A stretch of DNA of 64,000 bases from Bradyrhizobium diazoefficiens (GCF_018131185.1 NZ_JAFCJE010000001.1:586001-650000), one strand, 5' to 3'; positions 8,494-17,218 are shown, numbered from the stretch's first letter. Program-made: numbers and translations. Notes: a model not told the origin generated them from the sequence alone.

Positions 8494-9885
8494 GTGAACT
8501 CTTCACCAAGCTCGACGCTTTCGCCCACAGCCAATCGCGACCTGTTCGATCAGTCCGCGCTCTCAGATCTCGCGCAGCGGCTGGTGGAGGCTGCCAGGCG
8601 CGCCGGCGCGGACGCGGCCGATGCGGTCGCGGTGCGCGGCGTCTCGCAAGGTGTCGAGGTGCGCGACGGCCGCGTCGAGGAATCCGAGCGGTCCGAGGGC
8701 GATGATGTCGGTCTGCGCGTGCTGGTCGGCCAGCGCCAGGCGGTGGTCTCGACCAACGACGTCAGCGGCGATGCCGTCACCAAGCTCGCCGAACGCGCGG
8801 TCGCGATGGCGCGCGTTGCGCCCGACGACAAATATGTCGGCCTCGCCGATCCCGCGCTCCTCGCGCGCGACTTCCCCGATCTCGATCTGCTCGATCCCGA
8901 CGTGCCCGCCACCAGCGAGCTCGAGCGCCGCGCGCTCGCGGCCGAAGCTGCGGCGCTCGGCGTGAAGGGCGTCACGAAATCCGGCGGCGCCTCCGCTTCC
9001 GCCGGCATCGGCGGCATGGTGCTCGTCACCTCGACCGGCTTTCACGGCTCTTATCTGCGCTCCAGCCAGGGCATCTCGGCCACCGCCATCTCGGGCGAAG
9101 GCACCGGAATGGAGCGCGACTACGACTTTACCTCGGCGCCGCATGCCGCCGACCTGTTGTCTCCGGACGCCGTCGGCCGTTCCGCCGGCGAGCGCACGGT
9201 GGCGCGCTCCAATCCGCGCAAGGTAGAGACCTGCAAGGTGCCGGTCGTGTTCGATCCGCGCGTCGCCGGCTCGCTGGTCGGCCATGTCGTCGGCGCTATC
9301 AACGGCGCCTCGATCGCGCGCAAGACCAGCTTCCTGAAGGACAAGCTCGGCCAGCAGCTGTTCGCGAAGAACATCCGCATCATCGACGATCCCCTGCGCA
9401 AGCGCGGCCTGCGCTCGCAGACCTTCGACGCCGAAGGCGTCGCGGTGAAGAAGATCGCGCTGGTCGACGAGGGCGTGCTGACGACCTGGCTGCTCGACTG
9501 CGCCACCGCGCGCGAGCTCGGCCTCACCACCACCGGTCACGCCCATCGCGGCGTGTCGTCTTCGCCGTCGCCCGGCCCTTACAATCTTCATCTCGAGCCC
9601 GGCACACCGAGCCCGGCCGAGCTGATCTCCGACATCAAGCAGGGATTTTACGTCACCGATCTGATCGGCTCCGGCGTCAACGGCGTCACCGGCGATTACA
9701 GCCGCGGCGCCTCCGGCTTCTGGATCGAGAACGGCGAGATCACCTATCCCGTCAGCGAGGTGACAATCGCGGGCCACCTGTTCGAGATCTTCAAGTCGAT
9801 GCAGCCGGCGAACAATCTCGAGTTTCGCTACGGCATCAATGCGCCGACGGTGCGCATCGAGGGTTTGACGCTTGGCGGACGTTGA
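8494..9885 (+). CDS. pmbA: TldD/PmbA family protein (PmbA/TldE)
   Basis: The protein is a PmbA/TldE-type subunit of the TldD-TldE peptidase, which in characterised bacteria matures small modified peptides and degrades antitoxins. Recognisable family blocks are VRDGRVEESERSEGDDVGLRVLVG near the N-terminus, VVFDPRVAGSLVGHVVGAINGASIARKTSFL, and the C-terminal GSGVNGVTGDYSRGASGFWIENGEITYPVSEVTIAG. It lacks an HExxxH zinc site, as expected for the non-metal TldE partner; tldD is not in the window. I chose GTG at 8494 (CAGGA eight bases upstream) over a GTG at 8452. It heads the operon running through lpxK. Confidence 0.9.
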   Translation: MNSSPSSTLSPTANRDLFDQSALSDLAQRLVEAARRAGADAADAVAVRGVSQGVEVRDGRVEESERSEGDDVGLRVLVGQRQAVVSTNDVSGDAVTKLAERAVAMARVAPDDKYVGLADPALLARDFPDLDLLDPDVPATSELERRALAAEAAALGVKGVTKSGGASASAGIGGMVLVTSTGFHGSYLRSSQGISATAISGEGTGMERDYDFTSAPHAADLLSPDAVGRSAGERTVARSNPRKVETCKVPVVFDPRVAGSLVGHVVGAINGASIARKTSFLKDKLGQQLFAKNIRIIDDPLRKRGLRSQTFDAEGVAVKKIALVDEGVLTTWLLDCATARELGLTTTGHAHRGVSSSPSPGPYNLHLEPGTPSPAELISDIKQGFYVTDLIGSGVNGVTGDYSRGASGFWIENGEITYPVSEVTIAGHLFEIFKSMQPANNLEFRYGINAPTVRIEGLTLGGR

Positions 9886-10690
9886 CGCGAACTCCCCTGG
9901 CGAAGCCATCCTGACGCGCGACGCGGCGCTGCTGCAAGACACGGTGCGGGAAGCGGGCGCGCTGGCGCAGTCGATGTTCCGCACCGAGTTGAAGAAGTGG
10001 ACCAAGGGCGCCTCTTCGCCGGTGTCGGAAGCCGACATCGCCGTCAACGACCTGCTGGAAGCCCGCCTGCGCGTGGCGACTCCGGACTATGGCTGGCTCT
10101 CCGAGGAGAGCGCCGACGACGCGGCGCGGCTGTCGCGGCGGCGGACCTGGATCGTCGATCCCATCGACGGCACGCGCAACTATCTGGGCGGCCATGACGA
10201 ATGGTGCGTCAGCGTCGCGCTGGTCGAGGATGCCTCGCCGGTGCTGGCCGCGGTGTTCGCGCCGACGAGCGGGGAGTTCTTCTTCGCCGCGCGCGGCCAG
10301 GGCACCACGCTCAATGGCGCGGCCGTGCAGGCTTCGCCGGGATCCGGGCTGGACTTCGCGCGCGTCGCCGGGCCGAAACCGCTGGTCGAGCGGCTCAAGC
10401 CATCACTCGGCGAGATCAAGCTGCATCCGCGAATCGGTTCGCTCGCGCTGCGCCTGTGCCGGGTCGCCCATGGCGCACTGGATGCGGCTTTTGCGGGCGG
10501 CAACAGCCATGATTGGGACCTTGCGGCGGCCGATTTGATCGTGCAGGAAGCGGGTGGTAGAATGAGCGACCTCTCCGGAGAACCCATCCTCTATAACCGC
10601 CGGGAAGTGGCGCACGGGGTGCTGGTGGCAGCGGGACGCGATCGTCATGCGGGCATTGTCGCGCATTTTCGAAACCGTCCCTTGGCCTAA
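9872..10690 (+). CDS. inositol monophosphatase family protein (CysQ-like)
   Basis: The 272-residue magnesium-dependent phosphatase carries LSEES, WIVDPIDGTRNY and HDWDLAAADLIVQEAGG, the three metal-binding motifs of the IMPase fold. It could act on inositol phosphate or, as a CysQ homologue, on 3'-phosphoadenosine 5'-phosphate. The motifs do not separate these. The start is TTG at 9872 with GAGGG eight bases upstream, overlapping the pmbA stop by 14 bases, which implies translational coupling in the lipid A operon. Confidence 0.88.
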   Translation: MADVDANSPGEAILTRDAALLQDTVREAGALAQSMFRTELKKWTKGASSPVSEADIAVNDLLEARLRVATPDYGWLSEESADDAARLSRRRTWIVDPIDGTRNYLGGHDEWCVSVALVEDASPVLAAVFAPTSGEFFFAARGQGTTLNGAAVQASPGSGLDFARVAGPKPLVERLKPSLGEIKLHPRIGSLALRLCRVAHGALDAAFAGGNSHDWDLAAADLIVQEAGGRMSDLSGEPILYNRREVAHGVLVAAGRDRHAGIVAHFRNRPLA

Positions 10691-10752
10691 GGCGCTTTTT
10701 GTCGTGCTTCTCGAACACTGCTTTGCCGGGCAGCCCGTTAGGAACAGAACTC

Positions 10753-10995
10753 ATGCCAGATAGTGCCCCGCAACAACTGCTTCACCTCGTCATCGGCGGC
10801 GAGCTCGTCGATCTCACGCAAAACACCTTCAAGAATCTCGACGACGTCGAGATCGTCGGCCTCTATCCGAATTATGCGACCGCCCACGCCGCCTGGCGGG
10901 CCAAGGCGCAGAGCACGGTCGACAATGCGCAGATGCGCTACTTCATCGTCCATCTCCACCGGCTGCTCGACCCGAATCAAGAACCGGCACGTTGA
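10753..10995 (+). CDS. DUF4170 domain protein
   Basis: This 80-residue protein starts MPDSAPQQLLHLVIGGEL and contains the compact alpha/beta pattern of DUF4170 (VEIVGLYPNYATAHAAWRAKAQSTVDNAQMRYFIVHLHRLL). DUF4170 proteins are commonly encoded beside lipid A genes in Rhizobiales, and their role is unknown. An upstream in-frame start at 10699 is possible, but the ATG at 10753 fits the conserved length. Its stop overlaps the start of the next gene. Confidence 0.8.
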   Translation: MPDSAPQQLLHLVIGGELVDLTQNTFKNLDDVEIVGLYPNYATAHAAWRAKAQSTVDNAQMRYFIVHLHRLLDPNQEPAR

Positions 10996-11711
10996 AAAAA
11001 CTGCTTCGCAATACGCTGCGAAGCAGCTGGTTTCAGCGTGCCGTCGGGGTCCTGGCGGCCGAATATCTGCGTCTGGTTTGGCGGACCAACAAATTCACGC
11101 TGGATCCGCCCGACGTCTATGCGCGGGTTGAGCCGCAGCTCCCTGCGATCTTCGCGTTCTGGCACGGCCAGCATTTCCTTACGCCCTTCATCAAGAACCA
11201 GAACAAGGCCTCCTATCGGGCCAAGGTGCTGATCTCCCGTCACCGTGACGGCGAGTTCAACGCCATCGCGGTGGAACGGCTCGGCATCGGCCTGATCCGC
11301 GGTTCCGGCGATCATGGCGGCGCATTCCACCGCAAGGGCGGGGTCGGCGCCTTCAAGGAAATGGTGCGGACGCTTCAGGACGGCTGTAATGTCGCGCTGA
11401 CCGCCGATGTCCCCAAGCGCGCGCGCGTGGCCGGGCTCGGCATCATCATGCTGGCACGGGAATCGGGGCGGCCGATCATGCCTTTCGCGATGGCGACCAG
11501 CCGGTTCATCCGGCTGAAGAACTGGGACCGCACCACCATCAATCTGCCATTCGGGCGCGGCGCATTGGTTGGCATCAAGGAAATCCACGTTCCCCCGGAT
11601 GCCGACGCCGCCGCGATGGAAGCGCTGCGGCTGGAGCTGGAAGAGACTTTGAACGAGGCGACCCGCCGCGCTTACGCGCAACTCGGCCGCCCGGGGCCTC
11701 AAGATGCCTAA
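10992..11711 (+). CDS. DUF374 family lysophospholipid acyltransferase-like protein
   Basis: The 239-residue protein belongs to the LPLAT-like DUF374 family. It has an N-terminal amphipathic segment, then AIFAFWHGQHFLTPF, where His-Gly replaces the usual HX4D entry motif. RGSGDHGGAFHRKGGVGAFKEMV and ALTADVPKRARVAGLGIIMLARESGRPIMPFAMA follow, the latter with the Pro-rich acceptor-site motif. It is likely an inner-membrane acyltransferase acting on lipid A or its precursor, given its position directly before waaA. The start is TTG at 10992, overlapping the DUF4170 stop by four bases. Confidence 0.85.
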   Translation: MKKLLRNTLRSSWFQRAVGVLAAEYLRLVWRTNKFTLDPPDVYARVEPQLPAIFAFWHGQHFLTPFIKNQNKASYRAKVLISRHRDGEFNAIAVERLGIGLIRGSGDHGGAFHRKGGVGAFKEMVRTLQDGCNVALTADVPKRARVAGLGIIMLARESGRPIMPFAMATSRFIRLKNWDRTTINLPFGRGALVGIKEIHVPPDADAAAMEALRLELEETLNEATRRAYAQLGRPGPQDA

Positions 11712-13020
11712 ATCGCTGCCCATTGCGCTGCCGATCACGCTGCGGATGTATCGGCGCCTGGCCTCTGGCCTCGTGCCGCTCGCGCCTGCGCTGATCAAGC
11801 GGCGGCTGAAGCAGGGCAAGGAAGACCCCGCGCGCGTCGGCGAGCGCCGGGGCCTGTCCCGGGACGTGCGGCCGCATGGCCCCCTCGTCTGGATCCACGG
11901 CGCCAGTGTCGGCGAGGTGCTCGCCGCCGCGGCGCTGATCGAGCGCCTGCGCGATCTCAATTTGCGCATCCTGCTCACCTCCGGGACCGTCACCTCGGCC
12001 GCCGTCGTCGCAAAGCGCTTTCCGGCCGACGTCATCCATCAGTACGTGCCGTATGACTCCCCCCGCTATGTCGCGCGCTTCCTCGACCATTGGAAGCCGT
12101 CGCTGGCGCTGTTCATCGAATCCGATCTGTGGCCGAACCTGATCCTCGCCGGCGCAGCGCGCCGGGTGCCGATGGTGCTGATCAACGGGCGGATGTCGCC
12201 GCGCTCGTTCCCGCGCTGGCAGCGTATGCACGGCACCATCTCGGCGCTGCTGTCGCGGTTCGACATTTGCCTGGCGCAGTCGAAGACGGATGCCGAACGC
12301 TTCTCCGCGCTCGGCGGCCGCGACGTCGTCACCACCGGCAATCTCAAGCTCGATGTGCCGGCACCGCCGGCCGATCCCGCCAGGCTCGAGCGGCTGATGG
12401 CGATGACGCGCGGGCGGCCGATCATCGTCGCGGCCTCGACCCATCCGGGCGAGGACGAGATGCTGGTCGCGGCGCATCGCAGCCTCGTCGGATTCTTTCC
12501 GCAGTTGCTCACCGTGATCGTGCCGAGGCATCCCGATCGAGGCTCCTCGATCGCAGGCCAGATCACGGCCTCGGGCCTGAAGCCGGCGTTGCGCTCACGC
12601 GAGGAACTGCCGACGGCGACGACCGATATCTATGTCGCCGACACCATGGGCGAGCTCGGCCTGTTCTATCGGCTCTCGCCCATCGTGTTCATGGGTGGGT
12701 CGCTGATCCATCATGGCGGGCAGAACCCGATCGAGGCGGTCAAGTTGGGTGCTGCGATCGTCCATGGTCCGCACGTGTTCAACTTCGCCGATGTCTATGC
12801 GGCGCTCGATGCGAGCGGCGGCGCGCGGCAGGCCGACACGCAGGAGGCGCTGGTCAAGCAGCTCGGCCAGTTGCTGGCCGATCCCGTCACGCGCGACAAG
12901 ATGCAGCGCGCCGGCAGCGGCGTGGTCGAACAGCTCGGCGGCGCACTGGAGCGCACCATGACGGCGCTCGAGCCCTATCTGCTGCAATTGCGGATCGAGA
13001 TGGGGGCCGCCAATGCGTGA
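11704..13020 (+). CDS. waaA: 3-deoxy-D-manno-octulosonic acid transferase (Kdo transferase)
   Basis: WaaA/KdtA transfers Kdo from CMP-Kdo to the lipid A precursor at the inner membrane. The 438-residue protein begins with a hydrophobic anchor. It has HGASVGEVLAA near residue 65 with the catalytic glutamate, FIESDLWPNLI, and GGSLIHHGGQNPIEA in the C-terminal CMP-Kdo-binding domain. The ATG at 11704 overlaps the previous gene by eight bases, and the end overlaps lpxK by eight bases. The genes form a compact Kdo-lipid A assembly operon. Confidence 0.95.
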   Translation: MPKSLPIALPITLRMYRRLASGLVPLAPALIKRRLKQGKEDPARVGERRGLSRDVRPHGPLVWIHGASVGEVLAAAALIERLRDLNLRILLTSGTVTSAAVVAKRFPADVIHQYVPYDSPRYVARFLDHWKPSLALFIESDLWPNLILAGAARRVPMVLINGRMSPRSFPRWQRMHGTISALLSRFDICLAQSKTDAERFSALGGRDVVTTGNLKLDVPAPPADPARLERLMAMTRGRPIIVAASTHPGEDEMLVAAHRSLVGFFPQLLTVIVPRHPDRGSSIAGQITASGLKPALRSREELPTATTDIYVADTMGELGLFYRLSPIVFMGGSLIHHGGQNPIEAVKLGAAIVHGPHVFNFADVYAALDASGGARQADTQEALVKQLGQLLADPVTRDKMQRAGSGVVEQLGGALERTMTALEPYLLQLRIEMGAANA

Positions 13021-14029
13021 GCCGGCCTTCTGGTACCGGCCGCGCTCCTTCACGTCCTATGCGTTACAGCCGCTGGCTCTGCTCTACGGCGCGATTACCG
13101 AGCGGCGCATGGTGCGCAAAGGCGCGGACGCCGGCATTCCCGTGATCTGTGTCGGCAATTACCATGTCGGCGGCGCCGGCAAGACGCCGACCGTGCTGGC
13201 GCTGACCAGACTCCTGCGCGAGCTCGGTGAGACGCCGGTGGTGCTCAGCCGCGGCTATGGCGGCCGCCTCGAAGGCCCGGTCATGGTCGACCGCGCACGC
13301 CACACCGCGGCCGATATCGGCGACGAACCCCTGATGATGGCGCGCGACGTCCCTGTCGCGGTCGCGCGTGATCGCCTCGATGGCGCCGCGCTGGCGAAGT
13401 CGCAAGGCGCCACCGTTATCCTGATGGACGACGGTTTTCAGAACCCGCGCCTGCTCAAGGACGCCTCGCTGATCGTGATCGACAGCGAGCGCGGCCTCGG
13501 TAACGGCAACGTGTTTCCCGCCGGTCCCCTGCGCGTGCCGCTAAAGGCGCAGCTCGGGCGCACCGATGCGCTGGTGCTGATCGGCGATGGCCGCGCCGCC
13601 AACGACGTCGCGGCAGAGCTTGCCAAGCGCGACAAGCCGGAGCTGCGCGCGCACCTGAAGCCCGTTGCTGCATCGCTCGCGCAGCTATCCGGCAAGCGGG
13701 TCTTCGCCTTCGCCGGCATCGGCGATCCCGACCGCTTCTTCCGCACCCTTCGTGCCGGCGGCATCGACGTCGCGCGCACGCGTGCCTTCGCCGACCATCA
13801 CAAGTTTTCGAATGAGGAGCTCGCCGCCCTCGCCGTCGAGGCCCAGCGCGAGCAGCTCACGCTGGTGACCACGGAAAAGGATCTCGCGCGTTTGCGCGGC
13901 CGTGAAGGCGTGTCCGACGGCATCGTGTCGTTCGCGGTGCAACTCGAGTTCGACGAGCCGGCAAAGCTGCGGCAGTTGATCAGCGATCATCTGTACAGGG
14001 CGCGCGAGCGGCGGTTCAGCGCGCGTTGA
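13013..14029 (+). CDS. lpxK: tetraacyldisaccharide 4'-kinase
   Basis: LpxK phosphorylates the 4' position of the lipid A disaccharide. The 338-residue protein has a membrane-associated N-terminus, a Walker A motif VGNYHVGGAGKTPTVLAL near residue 45, SRGYGG, and DDGFQNPRLLKD around residues 143-155 with the catalytic Asp. Length and motif order are normal. It is the last gene of the six-gene overlapping operon; nothing follows on this strand for about 250 bases. Confidence 0.96.
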   Translation: MREPAFWYRPRSFTSYALQPLALLYGAITERRMVRKGADAGIPVICVGNYHVGGAGKTPTVLALTRLLRELGETPVVLSRGYGGRLEGPVMVDRARHTAADIGDEPLMMARDVPVAVARDRLDGAALAKSQGATVILMDDGFQNPRLLKDASLIVIDSERGLGNGNVFPAGPLRVPLKAQLGRTDALVLIGDGRAANDVAAELAKRDKPELRAHLKPVAASLAQLSGKRVFAFAGIGDPDRFFRTLRAGGIDVARTRAFADHHKFSNEELAALAVEAQREQLTLVTTEKDLARLRGREGVSDGIVSFAVQLEFDEPAKLRQLISDHLYRARERRFSAR

Positions 14030-14277
14030 TCTCGTGTATTAGGCAAGCGTCTCTGCCGTAGCTCGTAAAGCGCGGCGGACGAATTCTCTTCCGCACACCT
14101 GGCAACTGATGTAGCCTTCCAAGAGAGCCGTCACCAGGACGTGCCGAACTCCCGGCAATCATAGACGGCGTTTATGCCCACGGCGGGCGCGATCTTCATT
14201 ATTTCAGGTGCGACGGCCGCAACGACCAGTTCGGAGCGGCACGGAGAGTCATTGCCAAAAGCAGAGGAGAACATGCC

Positions 14278-14613
14278 ATGCATTTTTGCCTCACCGGCCA
14301 ATACACACCACGCGCTCTCAACGCCATCTTGGAAAACCCGGCAACCAATCGCCAGGAGGCCGCCAGGAAGCTCATTGAAGCGGCCGGTGGAAAGCTGATT
14401 TCAATGTACAGCGTTGCTGCCGACGGTCCCGGCGTCCTGGTGATCTTCGATGTGCCTGATCCGAGTACGGCTCCGGCCATTTCCGGCCTGACCGTGACGG
14501 CGGGCACCCTGCAGAACGTGAAACTGGTTCGGTTGTTCACGCAGGACGAGATCAAGCATGTCCGCCAGAACGCGGCGAAGCTGCGTTCTTCGTATACCCC
14601 GCCTGGAAGCTGA
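14278..14613 (+). CDS. GYD domain protein
   Basis: The 111-residue protein is a single GYD domain, a small ferredoxin-like alpha/beta fold of unknown function. Features are MHFCLTGQYTPRALNAILENPATNRQEAARKLIEAAGGKLISMY, then GVLVIFDVPDPSTAPAISGLTVTAGTLQNVKLVRLFT. GAGGAG stands upstream of the ATG at 14278. A hairpin terminator follows at 14628. It is monocistronic. The 248-base gap before it, after lpxK, shows no clear feature beyond the ribosome binding site. Confidence 0.82.
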   Translation: MHFCLTGQYTPRALNAILENPATNRQEAARKLIEAAGGKLISMYSVAADGPGVLVIFDVPDPSTAPAISGLTVTAGTLQNVKLVRLFTQDEIKHVRQNAAKLRSSYTPPGS

Positions 14614-14627
14614 CGTCCGAATCTAAC

Positions 14628-14664
14628 GCACAGCCGCCGCAGTCGAACGACGCAGCGGCTGTGC
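14628..14664 (+). terminator. hairpin after the GYD gene
   Basis: GCACAGCCGC (14628-14637) pairs perfectly with GCGGCTGTGC (14655-14664) around a 17-base loop, 15 bases after the GYD stop. No U-tract follows, as is frequent in GC-rich genomes. Confidence 0.65.
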
Positions 14665-14711
14665 TCATGTCGAAATCGGAACCATGTCTGCAAAGAGGCA
14701 TGGGAACCTGC

Positions 14712-14798
14712 TCACCACGCCCCGACGGCCATCAAACCGACAATGGTCAGGCACGAGATGCAGGTCGCGATGACGGCATACCACTCGGGTGTATTCAT
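14712..14798 (-). CDS. 28-residue single-span membrane peptide
   Basis: The short frame MNTPEWYAVIATCISCLTIV... ends GLMAVGAW. It is one hydrophobic helix after a short polar start, with two cysteines. The ATG at 14798 has GGGAG seven bases upstream, which supports this start over the longer open frame to 14924. I do not recognise a family. Length and spacing resemble small inner-membrane proteins, but coding status rests only on the ribosome site and hydrophobicity. Confidence 0.45.
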   Translation of the reverse strand: MNTPEWYAVIATCISCLTIVGLMAVGAW

Positions 14799-14868
14799 TG
14801 CTGACTCCCAAACTGCTGCCAGTTGCTTGGTCACTGCTACGCGGGAGAGATCGCCGTGTCGGGTCGCT

Positions 14869-15054
14869 TCAACTCGGCAGGACGTGACCGGTCTTGCGAT
14901 GTGCCTCCGTGATCCCATCGTCATCCTGCTCCGCAGGGCGATGATCTGCTTCGAACGCTTCAGAGCGTTTAGCTGAGATCAGAAGCTGTTTGCGCATTTC
15001 AGCGAGACGGGCGCGGCAATATTCACGATAGAGCAGGTCTAATATGGTGGGCAT
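14869..15054 (-). CDS. small charged protein of unknown function (61 aa)
   Basis: The predicted product begins MPTILDLLYREYCRARLAEM and continues with an Arg/Lys-rich helix and an acidic, disordered tail. GGGGGTG four bases before the ATG at 15054 supports this start rather than upstream codons to 15165. The opening resembles small conserved Bradyrhizobium proteins with a YREYCRARLAEMRK-type helix, which I have seen without assigned function. It could pair with the 28-residue membrane peptide downstream on the same strand. Confidence 0.5.
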   Translation of the reverse strand: MPTILDLLYREYCRARLAEMRKQLLISAKRSEAFEADHRPAEQDDDGITEAHRKTGHVLPS

Positions 15055-15546
15055 GATCACCCCCATCGTTGCCTTCGATTTACAGATATTCCACCGCGAG
15101 TTTCCGAGGCGATCGTAGTCCGCCGATCGGCTCTTCCATATGAGGCCGTTCACAAACGGCGGCAAATCCGAAGCTCGATGGCCGTCCGGTCGCTCGATTC
15201 CCCAACGACCTGACCTGCAATATAGCAGTGCTGTGTTTCACCGAGACTTCGTCAAACAACTTAAGGGCGCCAAGGCGCGGCGCAAATCCAACTACAGCGC
15301 GAAATGAGTAACCACGGAGTGCACGCGCTCTTCGATGCAACGCAGGCCGATTCGACGGAGACCATTTCGGTCGCAGACGCGCAACCCAGGTGCGCGAGCA
15401 ATGTCCGCATCTCGATGATGCCGAGAAAACTGCACCGCGCGTTCTGGCCGGCCGAAGCGTGCGCGTTGCCGGAGTTGCGGCACCCTCTCATTCAGGGGGC
15501 ATTCATCGCAAAGAGTCTATCGCTTCCGGACCATCAGGAGAGTTCG
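15055..15546. other. intergenic stretch with no supported gene
   Basis: Nearly 490 bases lie between the small minus-strand protein and the secreted plus-strand protein. Open frames exist on both strands but none has a convincing start site or recognisable product. I see no tRNA, clear terminator or repeat. Confidence 0.5.
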
Positions 15547-15864
15547 ATGAAGCTGCCGTCTGCCGCCGTCGCCGCGAGCCTTGTGTGTCTGAGCATTGCG
15601 CCGGTGCTTGCACAAGCGAGTCCGCCGACAACTCCGGCAAATCCGGCCGGCACGGTGCCCGTTCCCGCGACCAAGCGGGTCACGTGCCTGGCGACGACCC
15701 AAGCTCTGCAGGGACAGGACAAGCGCGACCAGATGCAGCTCTGCATGGCGCAGGCGCGCCTGGATTGCCTGAAGCAGGCGATCGATCAGAAGATCGTCGG
15801 GAAGGCCCGGAAGGATTTCATCAACACTTGCGTAGGCTCGTCCGATGGCACGGAGCAGCGATAG
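15547..15864 (+). CDS. secreted protein with PsiF-like cysteine motif
   Basis: The 105-residue product starts with a Sec signal peptide (MKLPSAAVAASLVCLSIAPVLAQ). A Pro/Thr-rich linker follows, then a segment with cysteines in VTCLATT, MQLCMAQ, LDCLKQA and INTCVG. The ending KIVGKARKDFINTCVG is reminiscent of PsiF repeats (C...A...L.G..R..F...C), a small secreted family of unknown function. I chose the ATG at 15547 because the signal peptide starts there; the frame is open from 15304. Confidence 0.65.
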   Translation: MKLPSAAVAASLVCLSIAPVLAQASPPTTPANPAGTVPVPATKRVTCLATTQALQGQDKRDQMQLCMAQARLDCLKQAIDQKIVGKARKDFINTCVGSSDGTEQR

Positions 15865-15880
15865 CCGCGCGCCATGGGCC

Positions 15881-16108
15881 TCACGGCTGCGGCTTCGGCG
15901 CGCCGGGAAAATGCCGCTGCAGCACGGCGGCCGGGGTGGCGTAGGCCTCCTGCAAATCCACGCTCCAGTACTTCAGCTCGTCGAGCGGAATCCGCGTGTC
16001 GGTGATGGCACAACGCACGAAGGTCCCCGGCGAGATCACGCGGAAGTCGCCGTCGAGATACTGCACCTGCGCTTCGCCATGGCCCGAGGGGCCGAACTTG
16101 TTCAGCAC
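15881..16108 (-). CDS. DUF2093 domain protein
   Basis: This 75-residue protein matches DUF2093: LNKFGPSGHGEAQVQYLDGDF, then SPGTFVRCAITDTRIPLDELKYWSVDLQEAY. The start is a GTG ending at 16108 with GGAG ten bases upstream, so the longer frame to 16285 is probably not coding. DUF2093 proteins are small, alphaproteobacterial and uncharacterised. In other genomes the gene often sits near xseA, and xseA is 1.6 kb away here on the same strand. Confidence 0.8.
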   Translation of the reverse strand: MLNKFGPSGHGEAQVQYLDGDFRVISPGTFVRCAITDTRIPLDELKYWSVDLQEAYATPAAVLQRHFPGAPKPQP

Positions 16109-16303
16109 GGTCGAAAGTCTCCGTGGAAGGCCGCTTCCAGGGCAACCCCTGGAGGGCACGATGTGTTGGACGGGATGTAGCATAGATAGGGCGGCTTGTC
16201 CGCCCGGTAAACCCACCGGTTTGTGATGTTTTGCAGCCGTTTCCGCGTGATGGCGCGTCGCGCCATGGATCGCTGGTTCCGGCATCTCCTACGGCAGAGT
16301 CCG

Positions 16304-17128
16304 ATGCGCCTTCGATTGACCGCCCTGTTCCTGTCGCTGCTGATGTCGGCCGCGCGCGCCGCGCCGGCGCCGCAAGCAGTCGACATTCCGCTGGCGTCCG
16401 GCATCCTCCATGCGCAGCTGTACAGGCCCGCGGGAGAGGGCCCGTTTCCGACCGTGATCGCCTTGCACGGCTGCGGCGGGCTCGGTAGCCATTCCGATCC
16501 CGTGCTGCCGCGCTATCGCGACTGGGCCGAGCGGCTGCTCAGGGCGGGCAATGCCGTGCTGCTGCCCGACAGTTACGGCTCGCGCGAGCTCGGGCCGCAA
16601 TGCCGCGTCAGCGAGATGCACGTCAAGGCGCGGCGCGAGCGCGTCACGGATGTCGCAGCATCGCGCGCCTGGCTGATGAAGCAGTCCTGGGTGGCGCGCG
16701 ACCGCGTCAGCCTGATGGGCTGGGCCAATGGCGCGAGCGCGCTGCTCTGGGCCGTGCGCCCGCAGAGCGCGGCGCGCGATCCGGGGCCCGATTTCCGCGC
16801 CGCGATCGCGTTCTATCCGGACTGCCGCATTTCCGCCGGCCTCGGCTGGAGCACGCGGGTGCCGACCCTGGTGCTGATCGGCGCCGATGACGACGTCTCG
16901 TCGCCGCCGGCCTGCCGCCAGATGGTCGAGGGCGCGCGTGGCCGCAGCGCGCTGGCGCGCATCGTGGTCTATCCCGGCGCCAATCACGATTTCGACCGCG
17001 CCAACACGCCACGTCACGCGGCTGCCGGCAGCGACGATGCCGCCGCGCCCGAACGCGTCCATCTCGGCACGGATGCAGAGGCGCGCACGCAATCGCAGAA
17101 AGATGTCGCGGAGTGGCTGGCGCGTTAG
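16304..17128 (+). CDS. exported dienelactone-hydrolase-like protein lacking the nucleophile
   Basis: The predicted 274-residue protein has a signal peptide (MRLRLTALFLSLLMSAARA) and an alpha/beta-hydrolase domain of the dienelactone hydrolase type. TVIALHGCGG marks the oxyanion region, ADDDVSSP the acid residue and GANHDF the histidine. The nucleophile elbow reads LMGWANGAS: the residue expected to be Ser or Cys (G-x-Nuc-x-G) is Ala141, encoded GCC. Either the protein is catalytically inactive or it uses another residue. Upstream in-frame starts exist at 16223 and 16265; I chose 16304 because it gives a clean signal peptide. Confidence 0.78.
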   Translation: MRLRLTALFLSLLMSAARAAPAPQAVDIPLASGILHAQLYRPAGEGPFPTVIALHGCGGLGSHSDPVLPRYRDWAERLLRAGNAVLLPDSYGSRELGPQCRVSEMHVKARRERVTDVAASRAWLMKQSWVARDRVSLMGWANGASALLWAVRPQSAARDPGPDFRAAIAFYPDCRISAGLGWSTRVPTLVLIGADDDVSSPPACRQMVEGARGRSALARIVVYPGANHDFDRANTPRHAAAGSDDAAAPERVHLGTDAEARTQSQKDVAEWLAR

Positions 17129-17177
17129 CCCGGATGCGGACTTGTCGCGCCGTAGCTCGTTAGAAGCGAAGGCGGAA

Positions 17178-17218
17178 GCGGGGCCGCCCGAGGAACAACG
17201 TTGGGCGGACAGCCCCGC
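17178..17218 (+). terminator. hairpin after the hydrolase-like gene
   Basis: GCGGGGCCGCCC (17178-17189) pairs with GGGCGG (17203-17208) and GCCCCGC (17212-17218), with a three-base bulge. It lies 50 bases after the stop and may be a GC-rich terminator. Confidence 0.5.
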
